From assembly GCA_013314775.1 (NCBI GenBank), contig JABUFB010000001.1, positions 186,001 to 250,000 of the forward strand: a stretch of 64,000 nt of DNA. The letters run 5' to 3'. The notes under the pieces were generated by a model. That model had not been told where the DNA came from. It made no database searches and saw only the letters and a program-made list of their open reading frames with translations. Each line of letters opens with the position of its first letter. Position 1 is the stretch's first letter. This DNA comes from Armatimonadota bacterium (GTDB lineage Bacteria > Armatimonadota > Zipacnadia > Zipacnadales > JABUFB01). Shown here piece by piece: positions 9,846 through 18,009 of the stretch. The position numbers were made by a program, and so were the translations under genes.

Positions 9846-10409
9846 TCAGCCCCGAAACTCCGCGGCCTTCTTGCCCAGTTCGTATGCCGCCTGCAATGCG
9901 GACGGTTTGTCGCGCACAGCGCCTTTGGCGAAAACGGACACCGCAACCTCGCCGAGATACGTCCCTTTGAAGTGCCTCACCCACACCTTGACCGGCTCCG
10001 TCACCCACCGGAACTCGTTGGGGTCCGGCGACGCGAAAGGCACGATCACTGCCCAGATCTTGCCGCTCATACCCTTATTGAACCAGTCCTTCGTGTAATG
10101 GCACGAGAACCGATCTACGAAGCATTTCATCTGGGATGTGACGCCCTGCCAGAAGACAGGGCTGCCGAGGACCAGGACGTCGGCGTCCATGACCCGGTTC
10201 AGAACGAGGCGGTGGTCGTCTCCTGCATGGATGTCCACGCGTTCCGAATGCAGGTCGGCCAGCTCCCCGGGCGGGTTTATGTTGTAATCATAAAGGTATA
10301 GCTTCTCACACTGCGCGCCAACTTCTTCGGCACCGCGCAGAAACTCGTCGATAAGAATGTCCGTGTTGCCGCCCTTGCGCGGGCTGCCATTGAGCGCGAT
10401 GACTCGCAT
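9846..10409 (-). CDS. NAD(P)H-dependent FMN reductase / flavodoxin-fold oxidoreductase
   Basis: 187 residues, with GGAGG six bases before the ATG. The N-terminal LNGSPRKGGNTDILIDEF is the FMN phosphate-binding loop of the NADPH-dependent FMN reductase family. DADVLVLGSPVFWQGVTSQMK is the second flavin-contacting loop. There is no Cys cluster of the iron-sulfur flavoprotein type, so the protein is likely a simple flavin or quinone reductase. It is 38 bp upstream of the TIM-barrel gene and 33 bp downstream of the RidA gene, consistent with one transcript. The electron acceptor is unknown. Confidence 0.9.
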   Translation of the reverse strand: MRVIALNGSPRKGGNTDILIDEFLRGAEEVGAQCEKLYLYDYNINPPGELADLHSERVDIHAGDDHRLVLNRVMDADVLVLGSPVFWQGVTSQMKCFVDRFSCHYTKDWFNKGMSGKIWAVIVPFASPDPNEFRWVTEPVKVWVRHFKGTYLGEVAVSVFAKGAVRDKPSALQAAYELGKKAAEFRG

Positions 10410-10442
10410 TTCCGACCTCCAGTCAGCGGCTCTTCCGAGACA

Positions 10443-10829
10443 TCAGTCCAAGGCCGCAATGACTTCGATCTCCACCTGCGCGCCCAGCGGCAATGCGCCT
10501 GCCTGGAAGGTACTGCGCGCCGGCGGATCGTGGGGGAAGTACGTGGCGTAGACCGCGTTCATCTCCGCGAAATCTCCCAGATTCGCCATGAAAACCGTGG
10601 TCTTCACAACGTCTCCGAGGCTTGCGCCACAGTCCTCGAGCAAGAGCTTGATGTTCTCAAGCACGCGCGTGACCTGCTCGCGGATGCCTCCTTCGACCAT
10701 CTTGCCCGTGGCCGGGTCAAGGGGCACGATCCCGGAGCAAAAGAGCAAGTTTCCGGAGCGTACGGCCTGGGAATACGGGCCAACGGCCGCGGGAATGCGC
10801 GGCGATGACATGACCTGGCGACCAGACAC
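10443..10829 (-). CDS. RidA family enamine/imine deaminase
   Basis: 128 residues using the GTG at 10827-10829, chosen because GGAGG lies eight bases upstream and the resulting length matches the family (about 125-130); an in-frame start at 10862 would add an unlikely leader. Family signatures are IPAAVGPYSQAV, LLFCSGIVPLDP, QVTRVLENIKLLLEDCGASLGDVVKTTVF and PPARSTFQAGALPLGAQVEIEVIA, which includes the Arg that binds the substrate carboxylate. RidA proteins hydrolyse reactive 2-aminoacrylate-type enamines in the cytoplasm; close paralogues act in aminomuconate or other catabolic pathways. Confidence 0.93.
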   Translation of the reverse strand: MSGRQVMSSPRIPAAVGPYSQAVRSGNLLFCSGIVPLDPATGKMVEGGIREQVTRVLENIKLLLEDCGASLGDVVKTTVFMANLGDFAEMNAVYATYFPHDPPARSTFQAGALPLGAQVEIEVIAALD

Positions 10830-10926
10830 TTGCGGCACCTCCGTGTTCAGCGACGCACACACAGGGGTCCGACCGTCTCGCGTCGGACCCAGGTGCTTGT
10901 AACGAGATCAACAGCAGCCCCGCGGA

Positions 10927-11913
10927 CTACTCGCCTACTTTCGCCCCGCACTCGGAACAGAACTTCGCGCCGGCAGCCAAAGGCTTGCCGCAGTTGGCGC
11001 AGAACTTCGCGCCTGCGGGTGACACGGGTGCGGCGCCCTGCGGCGGCGGGGTCTGCTCTTGGTTGCCGGACATTGCTCCACGCAGGGCCTCGGCCATTGC
11101 CGCGCCCATGCCCACTCCCGCACCCATCCCCATGCCTGCCGCGGCCATGCTGTCGCCGCCTGCCTTGGGCAGGTCGCCGATGGCCTGGGCGGTGCGGAAC
11201 TGGGTGAAGCGGTTCATATCGCCTACCGCTTCCATACGGGCGCGCTCGTTGATCATCTCCATGACTTCGTCGGGCGGAGTGATTGCGCCGATGACGAAGT
11301 CGATGAGTTCCAGGCCGTAGCGCTCGAAGTCCTCGCCGACCCGGGCCTTCACCGCAACGCCGATCTCATCGTAAAGCTTGGGCAGATCCAGGACGGTGTC
11401 CATGACCTCCCCAAGGGTGTCGGTGAAACGGGATGCGATGAAATTGCGCAGCCACGCCTGGCAGGCGTCTGAGTCGTAGACATGCTCGGTGCCCACGATG
11501 GTGTTGACAAACAACTGGGGCTCGCGGACTCGCATCGTGTATGAGCCGAAGGAGCGCAGGCTCACGGTGTGCAGTTCACTGTCACGGAAGATAATGGGCG
11601 CCGGCGTGCCCCATTTCATGTCGGCGAAAGTCTTCATGTTGACGAAGTAGACTTCGGCCTGGAAAGGGGTCTGCCCGCCGAAGGGCAGGTTGATCAGGGC
11701 GCCCAGGAGCGGGATATTGTTGGTCTCCAGCGTGTGGCGGCCGGGTTGGAAGACATCCAGCGCCTTGCCGTCGCGGAAGAACACGGCCACCTGGCTCTCG
11801 CGGACCGTGAGCTGGGCTCCCCACTTGATAGTGCCGGGACCCGATTCAGGCCAGCGATGCACGATCTCGTCGCCGGTAAAGTCTCGCCATTCGATCACGT
11901 CGAGTAGCGCCAT
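10927..11913 (-). CDS. SPFH-domain protein with C-terminal zinc ribbon (YdjI/virion-core-like)
   Basis: 328 residues, with GGAGG six bases before the ATG. Residues about 20-235 carry an SPFH/band-7-like domain of the type annotated as YdjI or virion core protein (RESQVAVFFRDGKALDVFQPG, TFADMKWGTPAPI). A Gly/Ala/Met-rich linker (about 255-285) leads to a zinc ribbon formed by FCANCGKPLAAGAKFCSECG. There is no transmembrane segment, so it is probably a cytoplasmic or peripheral membrane oligomer. In Bacillus, YdjI-type proteins work with a PspA-like coiled-coil protein and a membrane protein. The coiled-coil gene immediately upstream (37 bp gap) could play the PspA part here, which is inference. 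Confidence 0.88.
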   Translation of the reverse strand: MALLDVIEWRDFTGDEIVHRWPESGPGTIKWGAQLTVRESQVAVFFRDGKALDVFQPGRHTLETNNIPLLGALINLPFGGQTPFQAEVYFVNMKTFADMKWGTPAPIIFRDSELHTVSLRSFGSYTMRVREPQLFVNTIVGTEHVYDSDACQAWLRNFIASRFTDTLGEVMDTVLDLPKLYDEIGVAVKARVGEDFERYGLELIDFVIGAITPPDEVMEMINERARMEAVGDMNRFTQFRTAQAIGDLPKAGGDSMAAAGMGMGAGVGMGAAMAEALRGAMSGNQEQTPPPQGAAPVSPAGAKFCANCGKPLAAGAKFCSECGAKVGE

Positions 11914-11950
11914 TGTTGCCCTCCGTTGTCAGCGCGGGATGCCGCGCCGG

Positions 11951-12481
11951 TCAAGAATCCTGGCGGGGTACCGCCGAAGCCGCAACCCGCTCGCGGGTGT
12001 CCACCATCTCCTGCAGTCTTGCGATGGCCTGTTCGGTCTTGTCCGCCGCCGCCCCCATCTCGTCGCGGGGAGCCCTGGACAAGGCCTCAACCGAGAGCGC
12101 ACACTGCTCGATCTGGTCGCGCAGAGACGCATCATGCTGGTAGATCCGGTCCAGGTCATCTTCGTCGATCTTTACCGCGTCAAAGAACCCCGTATAGCCG
12201 TAGTCCGCGAAGCGGATGTTGTCGCGTACCTTGCCCATGTGGCGTGCGAGACGGTCCAGATCGTTGAGGCCCTCAAGACGCCCTTCCCGGGCGTCGCGTC
12301 GCATGACGGCGTTGATGGCGCCCCGGACCACATCCATCTCCGCCACGAGCTGCTCCCGCAGGAGCTTGTCCGCCGTGCGCCTGATTTCCCGCTCCCGATA
12401 CCCGTCGAAGCCGGGTATATCCTGCATTAGCCGCTGGAGTGCGTTCTCATCACGCCTGATCCGCCCCTCCAGATCTGACAT
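11951..12481 (-). CDS. Hypothetical coiled-coil protein paired with the SPFH protein
   Basis: 176 residues from the ATG at 12479-12481, with GGGAG eight bases upstream; the frame is open further upstream but lacks a ribosome site. It is almost wholly charged amphipathic helix (for example RIRRDENALQRLMQDI and ALSVEALSRAPRDEM), with no signal peptide and no membrane span. Residues about 85-120 (NIRFADYGYTGFFDAVKID) break the helix. No family recognised. The close spacing to the SPFH gene suggests co-transcription and physical partnership. Confidence 0.8.
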   Translation of the reverse strand: MSDLEGRIRRDENALQRLMQDIPGFDGYREREIRRTADKLLREQLVAEMDVVRGAINAVMRRDAREGRLEGLNDLDRLARHMGKVRDNIRFADYGYTGFFDAVKIDEDDLDRIYQHDASLRDQIEQCALSVEALSRAPRDEMGAAADKTEQAIARLQEMVDTRERVAASAVPRQDS

Positions 12482-12587
12482 CTGAACCACTCCCGTTTGG
12501 CGAAATCGGTAACCCATAGGGTTGTTCTGGGGGTACATTCGCGACCCGGGGATGAATTCCTGCACGCTCCGCTACCGAAGTCAAGCG

Positions 12588-15587
12588 CTAGTCCTTGGGT
12601 CCAGCGAGAGCCTCCAGGGCAAGCGCGATCGCGTCGCGCCTCTGCCGGATGACAGTCGCATCGGATGCGAATGATGTGAGGCTCCGCGATATTTCCGGGC
12701 CAACCTCGAGGAGCGCCTCGTAGCGGTCCTTCGAGAGCTGAGGGACCCGTGCCTCGCCCAGTTTCGCCTGCAAGAGCGCGAGGTAGTCGTAATCCTCGAT
12801 CCCGTCTCTGATGACCGCGAGCCGAATGGATGGCACGGGCTCTTTCTCCGCGCCGGGGTACAGGAGATGCCCGTCTCCATTCACTTTGAATACCTTGTGG
12901 CTGGCGGTAACCCACGAGTCCGGGTTCGCGGCCGCATCGCTGCCGCCTTGGGGGATGTTGCCCTCCCACCAGGTCGTCTGCCAGTAGAGCAGGCCAGTGA
13001 CTCCGCGCTGCCAGGTCTGCCAGAAAAGCACCCGGTGGTCCAGGGCTGGCTGGTCAATGAAGAAGTTGGCGTAGGGTGGCCCGGGGCCGCAACAGACATA
13101 CCACCAGATTTCCTCACCCGCCTTTTGCCGGCTGCTGTAGAACTCGGGGTTCCAGCGCGAGGTGATGGGGCACCAGATGTCCACATTGCCCACGAGTTCA
13201 GACGGTTCGTCGTCATAGCAGACGGTCTGCAGAATACGCAGGTCCGGCCTGATCTCTCGGATCAACCGGTGCCCCGCGCGCACACCCTCGTAGCTCGCCT
13301 CGCGGGGCTCGTCCCACGCGCAGACGTACGCGAGGCCCAGGAGGCCCTCGGCATGCAGGGCCTCGGTCATCGCCGCGAGGTCCGCCCGGAATTGCTGCTT
13401 GAATGCATCGTCGTAGTCATTGGCCGTGCCGGGAATGGCGGGCATGATCGCGAGCATCATGCTGGTCAGACCATTGGCGGCGCAGTGCTTCGCATTGTCC
13501 AGCCAGGGCTGAAGCTGGTACTTGCCCTCCGCACCAGGTTGCGGACGGTATTCGGTGCCCAGGTACGGCGAGACCCGGTGGCGCAGGAGTTCGTCGCACC
13601 AGCGCCGATAGACCGCGCCGTCCACCAAGGGCTGCGGATCACGCCGGCCCAGGTAGTAGCGGGAGATCCAGGAAGCGGACATGCCGAAGGAGGTCGCCAG
13701 CGCCGGGCGCTGCGGCAAGGTGAAATCCCGCACCTGCAGCTCCAGGTTCAGCGCAATTGCGTGGGTCTTCTCGGCTTTGAGGGTCAATCTGCCCCTGTAC
13801 AGCCCGGCAACGGCGTCTCGCGGCACGGTCACTGTGATCCAGAGTGGCTGCACAGTCCCCTGCGCCACGTCTGCCGGCGCGAAGGGCAAGAGCGGATCGG
13901 GCCACCACTGCTGATCGGGCGTGCGCGCGTAGGCGGGCTTCTCGGCCTTCACGTAGCCCACTGCGCGCACGTCGAATGCCGCCCCGGGCACGCGCGCGCC
14001 CTTTGGGCCTACCAGGTTGGCCGGCAGGTGCACCGTACAACCGGTGATGTCCGCCGTCAGAGGCCACAGGACGATCTGGAAGGATTCCGCCTCACCCCGT
14101 GCTGCAGAGAGCTTCACCGTGTCCGTGACGCGGCCCCGAAACAGCGCTGGATCCCGGAAGACCTTTTCTGTGCTGTCCGCAATGGCCACAGACCACGTGG
14201 GTTTCCCAGCGAACTTCCGCCCCAGACTGTACAGTTCCAGAGGCAAGGCCTTCGCACGGGCTTGAAGCAGATTCGAATGGGCTTCGGTCAGAGCGCGGCC
14301 CATCTCTCGCCAGCCGGGATCGTCCGCCTCGGCGAGAGTGGAGGCCCTGCGCGATAGTTCCTCGATGGCTGCGCCGCTGTCCTGCAGGACGCGCGCCATC
14401 TCCTCGGCATCACCGTATTCACGAGGCACCTTGGCGGTGGGCAGGTGCTTTGCCCAGTCGCGGTAGCTATCGATAATGGCGTCCAGCCTGGCACGCACTT
14501 CGGCGCCTCGGTGCCGGGCGAGCAACAGTTCCGGCAGTCTGACGCTGGCCGCGACCGTGGCCAATTCGGGCTTTCCCGCGGTGTAGGCAAGCTCGATTGT
14601 GGGCTGCCCGGGAACCTCGGCGAACACGTTGATGCGCCAGTTGTGGCCCGTCTCAAGCCCCGGGCTCACGGCAGCAAGAGGAATCGCGAACTCCGCGGTC
14701 CACAGTCCTCCGCGCACCTGTCCGGCAGCGGACCAGGCGCTTGGGGCGATCGGGGCGTCCCGGGTGCGCGCCGACCGCTCCCCGGTGGCAGCCAGCTGGA
14801 AGAGCAGGATTCGCTGCCCCAGGCCCTCGGGGTCCAGGGCCACGCAGAGCCGGGAATCGGGGGGCAGATCGGCGGGGACAGGCGCTGACAGCAGGAAGTA
14901 GAGCGAGTTGGCGTCGTGGGCAATGCGGAGGCTCGCGTCTTCCACGGGCGCCTGGGTCTCCCCGTTCACCAGGGGGTGGGCAGGGGAGGACCGCCAGAGG
15001 GCTTCGTCGCCTAGACCGTCGATACTGGGAGCTGGATCCGCCGAGACGGCCGCGAAATCGACGGGAACCGGCTCCACCACGAGGTCGTCAAACCATACAG
15101 TGCCGGTGCTCTCGTGCAGATACAGGTAGATCTCCACCCGGCTCTTGTCCCGGGTGTTGAAGGGCACGGTGATCTTCTGCCAATCACAATTGCCGCTCTG
15201 GTCGAGCACCGGGCCGGCGGCATGGTGAGACAGCCCACCCTCATACCCACAATAAAGGCGTGGGCCAAAACCCCGCGCCGTGATACTCTGGCAACGCACC
15301 CAGACGGAAGCCACGAGACGCTGTCCCGGCCAGGCGTTGTCCACGCCCTGGTATACATACGAGTAGCTGGTGGAGCTTTCGTGGCGAATGCGCAGCGAGG
15401 CCTGGCCGGAGTGGGCGACGGTGCGGTCGACGGAGACGGAACCGGTCTCGTCGGCGCGACGGTTCCAGTTGTCCGGCAGGTTGTCGGCGTCGACGTCACT
15501 CTCAAAGTCAGTGTTGGCAAAGGGAATATCCGCCTGGGCGAACCCGGCGGTGGCGCAGATACACACGAGAGCCAAGAGCGAACCCAT
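12588..15587 (-). CDS. Secreted DUF4091 / GH123-like glycoside hydrolase with N-terminal carbohydrate-binding modules
   Basis: 999 residues, with AGGTGG six bases before the ATG and a signal peptide ending near GFAQA. Residues about 20-170 resemble a CBM4/9-type jelly roll (NTDFESDVDADNLPDNW, WFDDLVVEP). Residues about 175-350 look like a DOMON/CBM9-type sandwich. A helical spacer follows, then an immunoglobulin-like domain (about 480-630) and a TIM-barrel DUF4091 domain containing CAWDEPREASYEG, LFWQTWQRGVTGLLYW and RDGIEDYDYL. In GH123 beta-N-acetylgalactosaminidases the paired Asp-Glu lies in the position of WDEP. Likely an exo-acting enzyme on external amino-sugar or plant glycans; substrate unproven. 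Confidence 0.87.
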   Translation of the reverse strand: MGSLLALVCICATAGFAQADIPFANTDFESDVDADNLPDNWNRRADETGSVSVDRTVAHSGQASLRIRHESSTSYSYVYQGVDNAWPGQRLVASVWVRCQSITARGFGPRLYCGYEGGLSHHAAGPVLDQSGNCDWQKITVPFNTRDKSRVEIYLYLHESTGTVWFDDLVVEPVPVDFAAVSADPAPSIDGLGDEALWRSSPAHPLVNGETQAPVEDASLRIAHDANSLYFLLSAPVPADLPPDSRLCVALDPEGLGQRILLFQLAATGERSARTRDAPIAPSAWSAAGQVRGGLWTAEFAIPLAAVSPGLETGHNWRINVFAEVPGQPTIELAYTAGKPELATVAASVRLPELLLARHRGAEVRARLDAIIDSYRDWAKHLPTAKVPREYGDAEEMARVLQDSGAAIEELSRRASTLAEADDPGWREMGRALTEAHSNLLQARAKALPLELYSLGRKFAGKPTWSVAIADSTEKVFRDPALFRGRVTDTVKLSAARGEAESFQIVLWPLTADITGCTVHLPANLVGPKGARVPGAAFDVRAVGYVKAEKPAYARTPDQQWWPDPLLPFAPADVAQGTVQPLWITVTVPRDAVAGLYRGRLTLKAEKTHAIALNLELQVRDFTLPQRPALATSFGMSASWISRYYLGRRDPQPLVDGAVYRRWCDELLRHRVSPYLGTEYRPQPGAEGKYQLQPWLDNAKHCAANGLTSMMLAIMPAIPGTANDYDDAFKQQFRADLAAMTEALHAEGLLGLAYVCAWDEPREASYEGVRAGHRLIREIRPDLRILQTVCYDDEPSELVGNVDIWCPITSRWNPEFYSSRQKAGEEIWWYVCCGPGPPYANFFIDQPALDHRVLFWQTWQRGVTGLLYWQTTWWEGNIPQGGSDAAANPDSWVTASHKVFKVNGDGHLLYPGAEKEPVPSIRLAVIRDGIEDYDYLALLQAKLGEARVPQLSKDRYEALLEVGPEISRSLTSFASDATVIRQRRDAIALALEALAGPKD

Positions 15588-15644
15588 GGGAAACCACCTG
15601 TGGGCAGGGGATCCCGTCGAAGCCGGGCCCCCGGGATGCCGGGG

Positions 15645-15926
15645 CTACTTCTTCTTCTTGCGGCTCTTGCGGAAAGGGTCCTGCTCCTTCTGGGCTTGCA
15701 CCTTGCGGCGCCTGGCCTTGTCAAACTTCTCCAGGATGCGCTGGGCGACCCAACCGCCTCCGCCGAGCCCCAGGGCGAGTAGAGGAACGGCCACTACCAG
15801 AGACAGCGTTGGGCTGTCGGCGATGTCGGGTTTGAGTTCGAAGATCTTGATGAGCGCGAGGGCTGCCAGCGCAAGCCCGACTACAACGCCCAGCATCATC
15901 CACAACATGTTCTTGAGTTCCTTCAT
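15645..15926 (-). CDS. Small two-helix membrane protein with Lys/Arg-rich tail
   Basis: 93 residues. The sequence begins MKELKNMLWMMLGVVVG and has two hydrophobic segments (about 7-28 and 41-62), followed by a strongly basic tail ending KSRKKKK. GGAGG is present but 14 bases from the ATG, so initiation is probably modest. Frame extends upstream as an antisense shadow of the malic enzyme gene; only the last 93 residues look real. No family recognised. It lies 57 bp upstream of the DUF4091 gene and is divergent from the malic enzyme gene. Confidence 0.7.
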   Translation of the reverse strand: MKELKNMLWMMLGVVVGLALAALALIKIFELKPDIADSPTLSLVVAVPLLALGLGGGGWVAQRILEKFDKARRRKVQAQKEQDPFRKSRKKKK

Positions 15927-16241
15927 GCCGGACCGAGAGACCTCCTGTTGCCGCGCGATGCGGTATGGCGTACATCCTTTGGCTGCGAGTTTATCACAGA
16001 ACGCAGCGCTTGTGCAGGATGTATGGCCGCGAGTACACAGTCCGTGGCTCGGGTTGGAGCCCGGGTCCAGGGGACTTCGGCCAATCGTCCTGATGGACGC
16101 GGAGGCCCTGCCGTTTCGCAGGCGCGGGCTTGTACCGCGGTGGCCGATGGCGTTGCCGCTTGGATGGGCCGTGCAAGAAACGAACAGCGAGTGAACACCC
16201 GCCCTACGCGACCCAAGTGGATTACGGGAGGCTGAAGACAA
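15927..16241. other. Divergent intergenic region
   Basis: 315 bp between the divergent small membrane protein and malic enzyme genes. It should hold promoters for both, but I do not see a convincing -35/-10 pair, RNA gene or repeat. GGGAGG at about 16226-16231 is the ribosome site of the malic enzyme gene. Confidence 0.5.
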
Positions 16242-17909
16242 GTGGGCACAACGAACCGGATCAAGGTAACGAAGCGCGGACAGGAACTCCTCCACGACCC
16301 TGCGCTGAACAAGGGCACGGCGTTCACCGAACGGGAGCGCGTTGAACTGGGCCTGGAGGGTCTGCTGCCTCACCATGTCGCCACTCTGGACGAGCAGGTG
16401 CAGAGGGTGCTCACCAATTATCGCGCGAAACCCTCCCCCCTTGAGCGCTACATCTACCTGCGCGCCCTGCAGGACCGCAACGAGACCCTCTTCTACGCCG
16501 CGCTGATCAGGCACCTGAACGAGATGATGCCCGTGGTTTACACGCCCACGGTGGCGGAAGCGGTCGAGGAGTTCTCTCATATCTTCCGGTCTGCCCGAGG
16601 CTTGTATGTGACTCCCGAAGACCTGGGGCGCATGGAGCAGGTGATCCGCAACGCGCCGCACGATGATGTGGCGATGATTGTCTGCACGGATAACGAGGGC
16701 ATCCTGGGCATTGGCGACCAGGGAACCGGTGGAATGGCGATTCCCATCGGGAAACTCGCCCTGTACGTGGCGGCGGCGGGATTCAGGCCATCCCAGTGCC
16801 TGCCTGTGTGCCTGGATGTGGGCACTGAGAACCAGGAGCTGCTCGACGACCCACTGTACCTGGGTGTGAAGGAACACCGCCTGCGGGGAGACGCGTACCA
16901 CGAGTTCATCGGCGCATTCGTCGAGGGCGTGCGCGCGTGCATGCCGGGAGCCGTGCTGCAGTGGGAGGATTTCAGCCGCGCCAACGCCTTCGACAACCTC
17001 GCGATGTACCGCGACCGCCTGCCCTCCTTCAATGATGACATTCAGGGTACGGCGCAGGTGACAGTCGCAGCGCTCATGGGAGCTGCGAAGCTGGCGGAAC
17101 GAAACTTCGAGGACGAAGTCATCTGCATTATCGGCGCCGGCGGAGCGGGGGTGGGCGTGGCGCAGGGGATCATGGCCGCTCTCCAGGCCGAGGGAGTGCC
17201 CGAAGACCAGGCCAGACAGCGGGTCTTCGTGGTAGACAGCCGCGGGCTGCTGGTGGATGACCGCGCGGATCTTGCGGACTACAAGCGCCCGGTTGCTGTC
17301 TCGGCCAACCTGGTACGGGACTGGCCCGGGCGATCCGTGTACGACGTCATCGAGAACGCCCGCCCCACGGCTTTGGTGGGCCTTTCGGGTCAGCCGGGGG
17401 CCATCGACCAGAAGGCGGCGGAGATGATGACGCGGGTCACCAGACGGCCCGCGATCTTTCCCATGAGTAACCCAACCAGCAAGGCGGAAGCGCGTCCGGC
17501 AGATCTCATCGCCTGGACCGACGGACAGGCGATCGTGGCGACAGGCAGCCCCTTCGATCCGGTGGAGTACAAAAGTCGCACGTACCACTTCAGCCAGGCG
17601 AATAACGTGTACATTTTCCCCGGCGTGGGGCTCGGCGCGTACGCTTCGGGCGCCCGCATGATCAGCGACGCCATGCTCGCCGCTGCTTCCGGAAGAGTTC
17701 ATGCACTGGTGGAGACTGAAGACTACGAGAAAGGGCTGGTGCTGCCGCCCATCACCGACCTGCGCATGATCGCCGCCGAGATTGCGGCGGCTGTCGTGGC
17801 CCAGGCGGTGCGCGAGGGCCACGCGCGGCCGGGAGCTTCGTCGCTGGATGCGTCGAAGCTTTCGGAGGGCATGTACGTGCCGGAGTACGCAGAGTACGAA
17901 CCGGCGTAA
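16242..17909 (+). CDS. NAD(P)-dependent malic enzyme (oxaloacetate-decarboxylating)
   Basis: 555 residues from a GTG start with GGGAGG about ten bases upstream. This length matches the large, eukaryote/E. coli MaeA-type malic enzymes that convert malate to pyruvate, CO2 and NAD(P)H. Visible signatures are VVYTPTVAEA (catalytic Tyr), LGIGDQGTGGM, the metal-binding stretch QWEDFSRANAFD and FNDDIQGTAQV, the dinucleotide loop GAGGAGVGVAQ, and PMSNPTSKAEA followed by ATGSPFDPV. The residue after the second Rossmann strand is Asp-Ser in VFVVDSRGLL, typical of NAD preference, although this is not decisive. Likely a stand-alone gene connecting the C4 acid pool to pyruvate. Confidence 0.96.
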   Translation: MGTTNRIKVTKRGQELLHDPALNKGTAFTERERVELGLEGLLPHHVATLDEQVQRVLTNYRAKPSPLERYIYLRALQDRNETLFYAALIRHLNEMMPVVYTPTVAEAVEEFSHIFRSARGLYVTPEDLGRMEQVIRNAPHDDVAMIVCTDNEGILGIGDQGTGGMAIPIGKLALYVAAAGFRPSQCLPVCLDVGTENQELLDDPLYLGVKEHRLRGDAYHEFIGAFVEGVRACMPGAVLQWEDFSRANAFDNLAMYRDRLPSFNDDIQGTAQVTVAALMGAAKLAERNFEDEVICIIGAGGAGVGVAQGIMAALQAEGVPEDQARQRVFVVDSRGLLVDDRADLADYKRPVAVSANLVRDWPGRSVYDVIENARPTALVGLSGQPGAIDQKAAEMMTRVTRRPAIFPMSNPTSKAEARPADLIAWTDGQAIVATGSPFDPVEYKSRTYHFSQANNVYIFPGVGLGAYASGARMISDAMLAAASGRVHALVETEDYEKGLVLPPITDLRMIAAEIAAAVVAQAVREGHARPGASSLDASKLSEGMYVPEYAEYEPA

Positions 17910-17928
17910 GGCGCATGTGCGCCAAACC

Positions 17929-17958
17929 TTGCCGCGTTCGCATTCCCGCGGGTACAAT
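17929..17958 (+). promoter_or_regulatory. Candidate sigma70-type promoter of the M48 protease gene
   Basis: TTGCCG (17929-17934) and TACAAT (17953-17958) are separated by 18 bp, about 50 bp before the start codon at 18010. A GGCGCATGTGCGCC palindrome just upstream (17909-17922) may help end the malic enzyme transcript but has no T-run. Confidence 0.55.
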
Positions 17959-18009
17959 AGGAAACAAGGGTGTTGTCGCCGGAAATCGCGTCGCCCCGGA
18001 GTGATGCAC

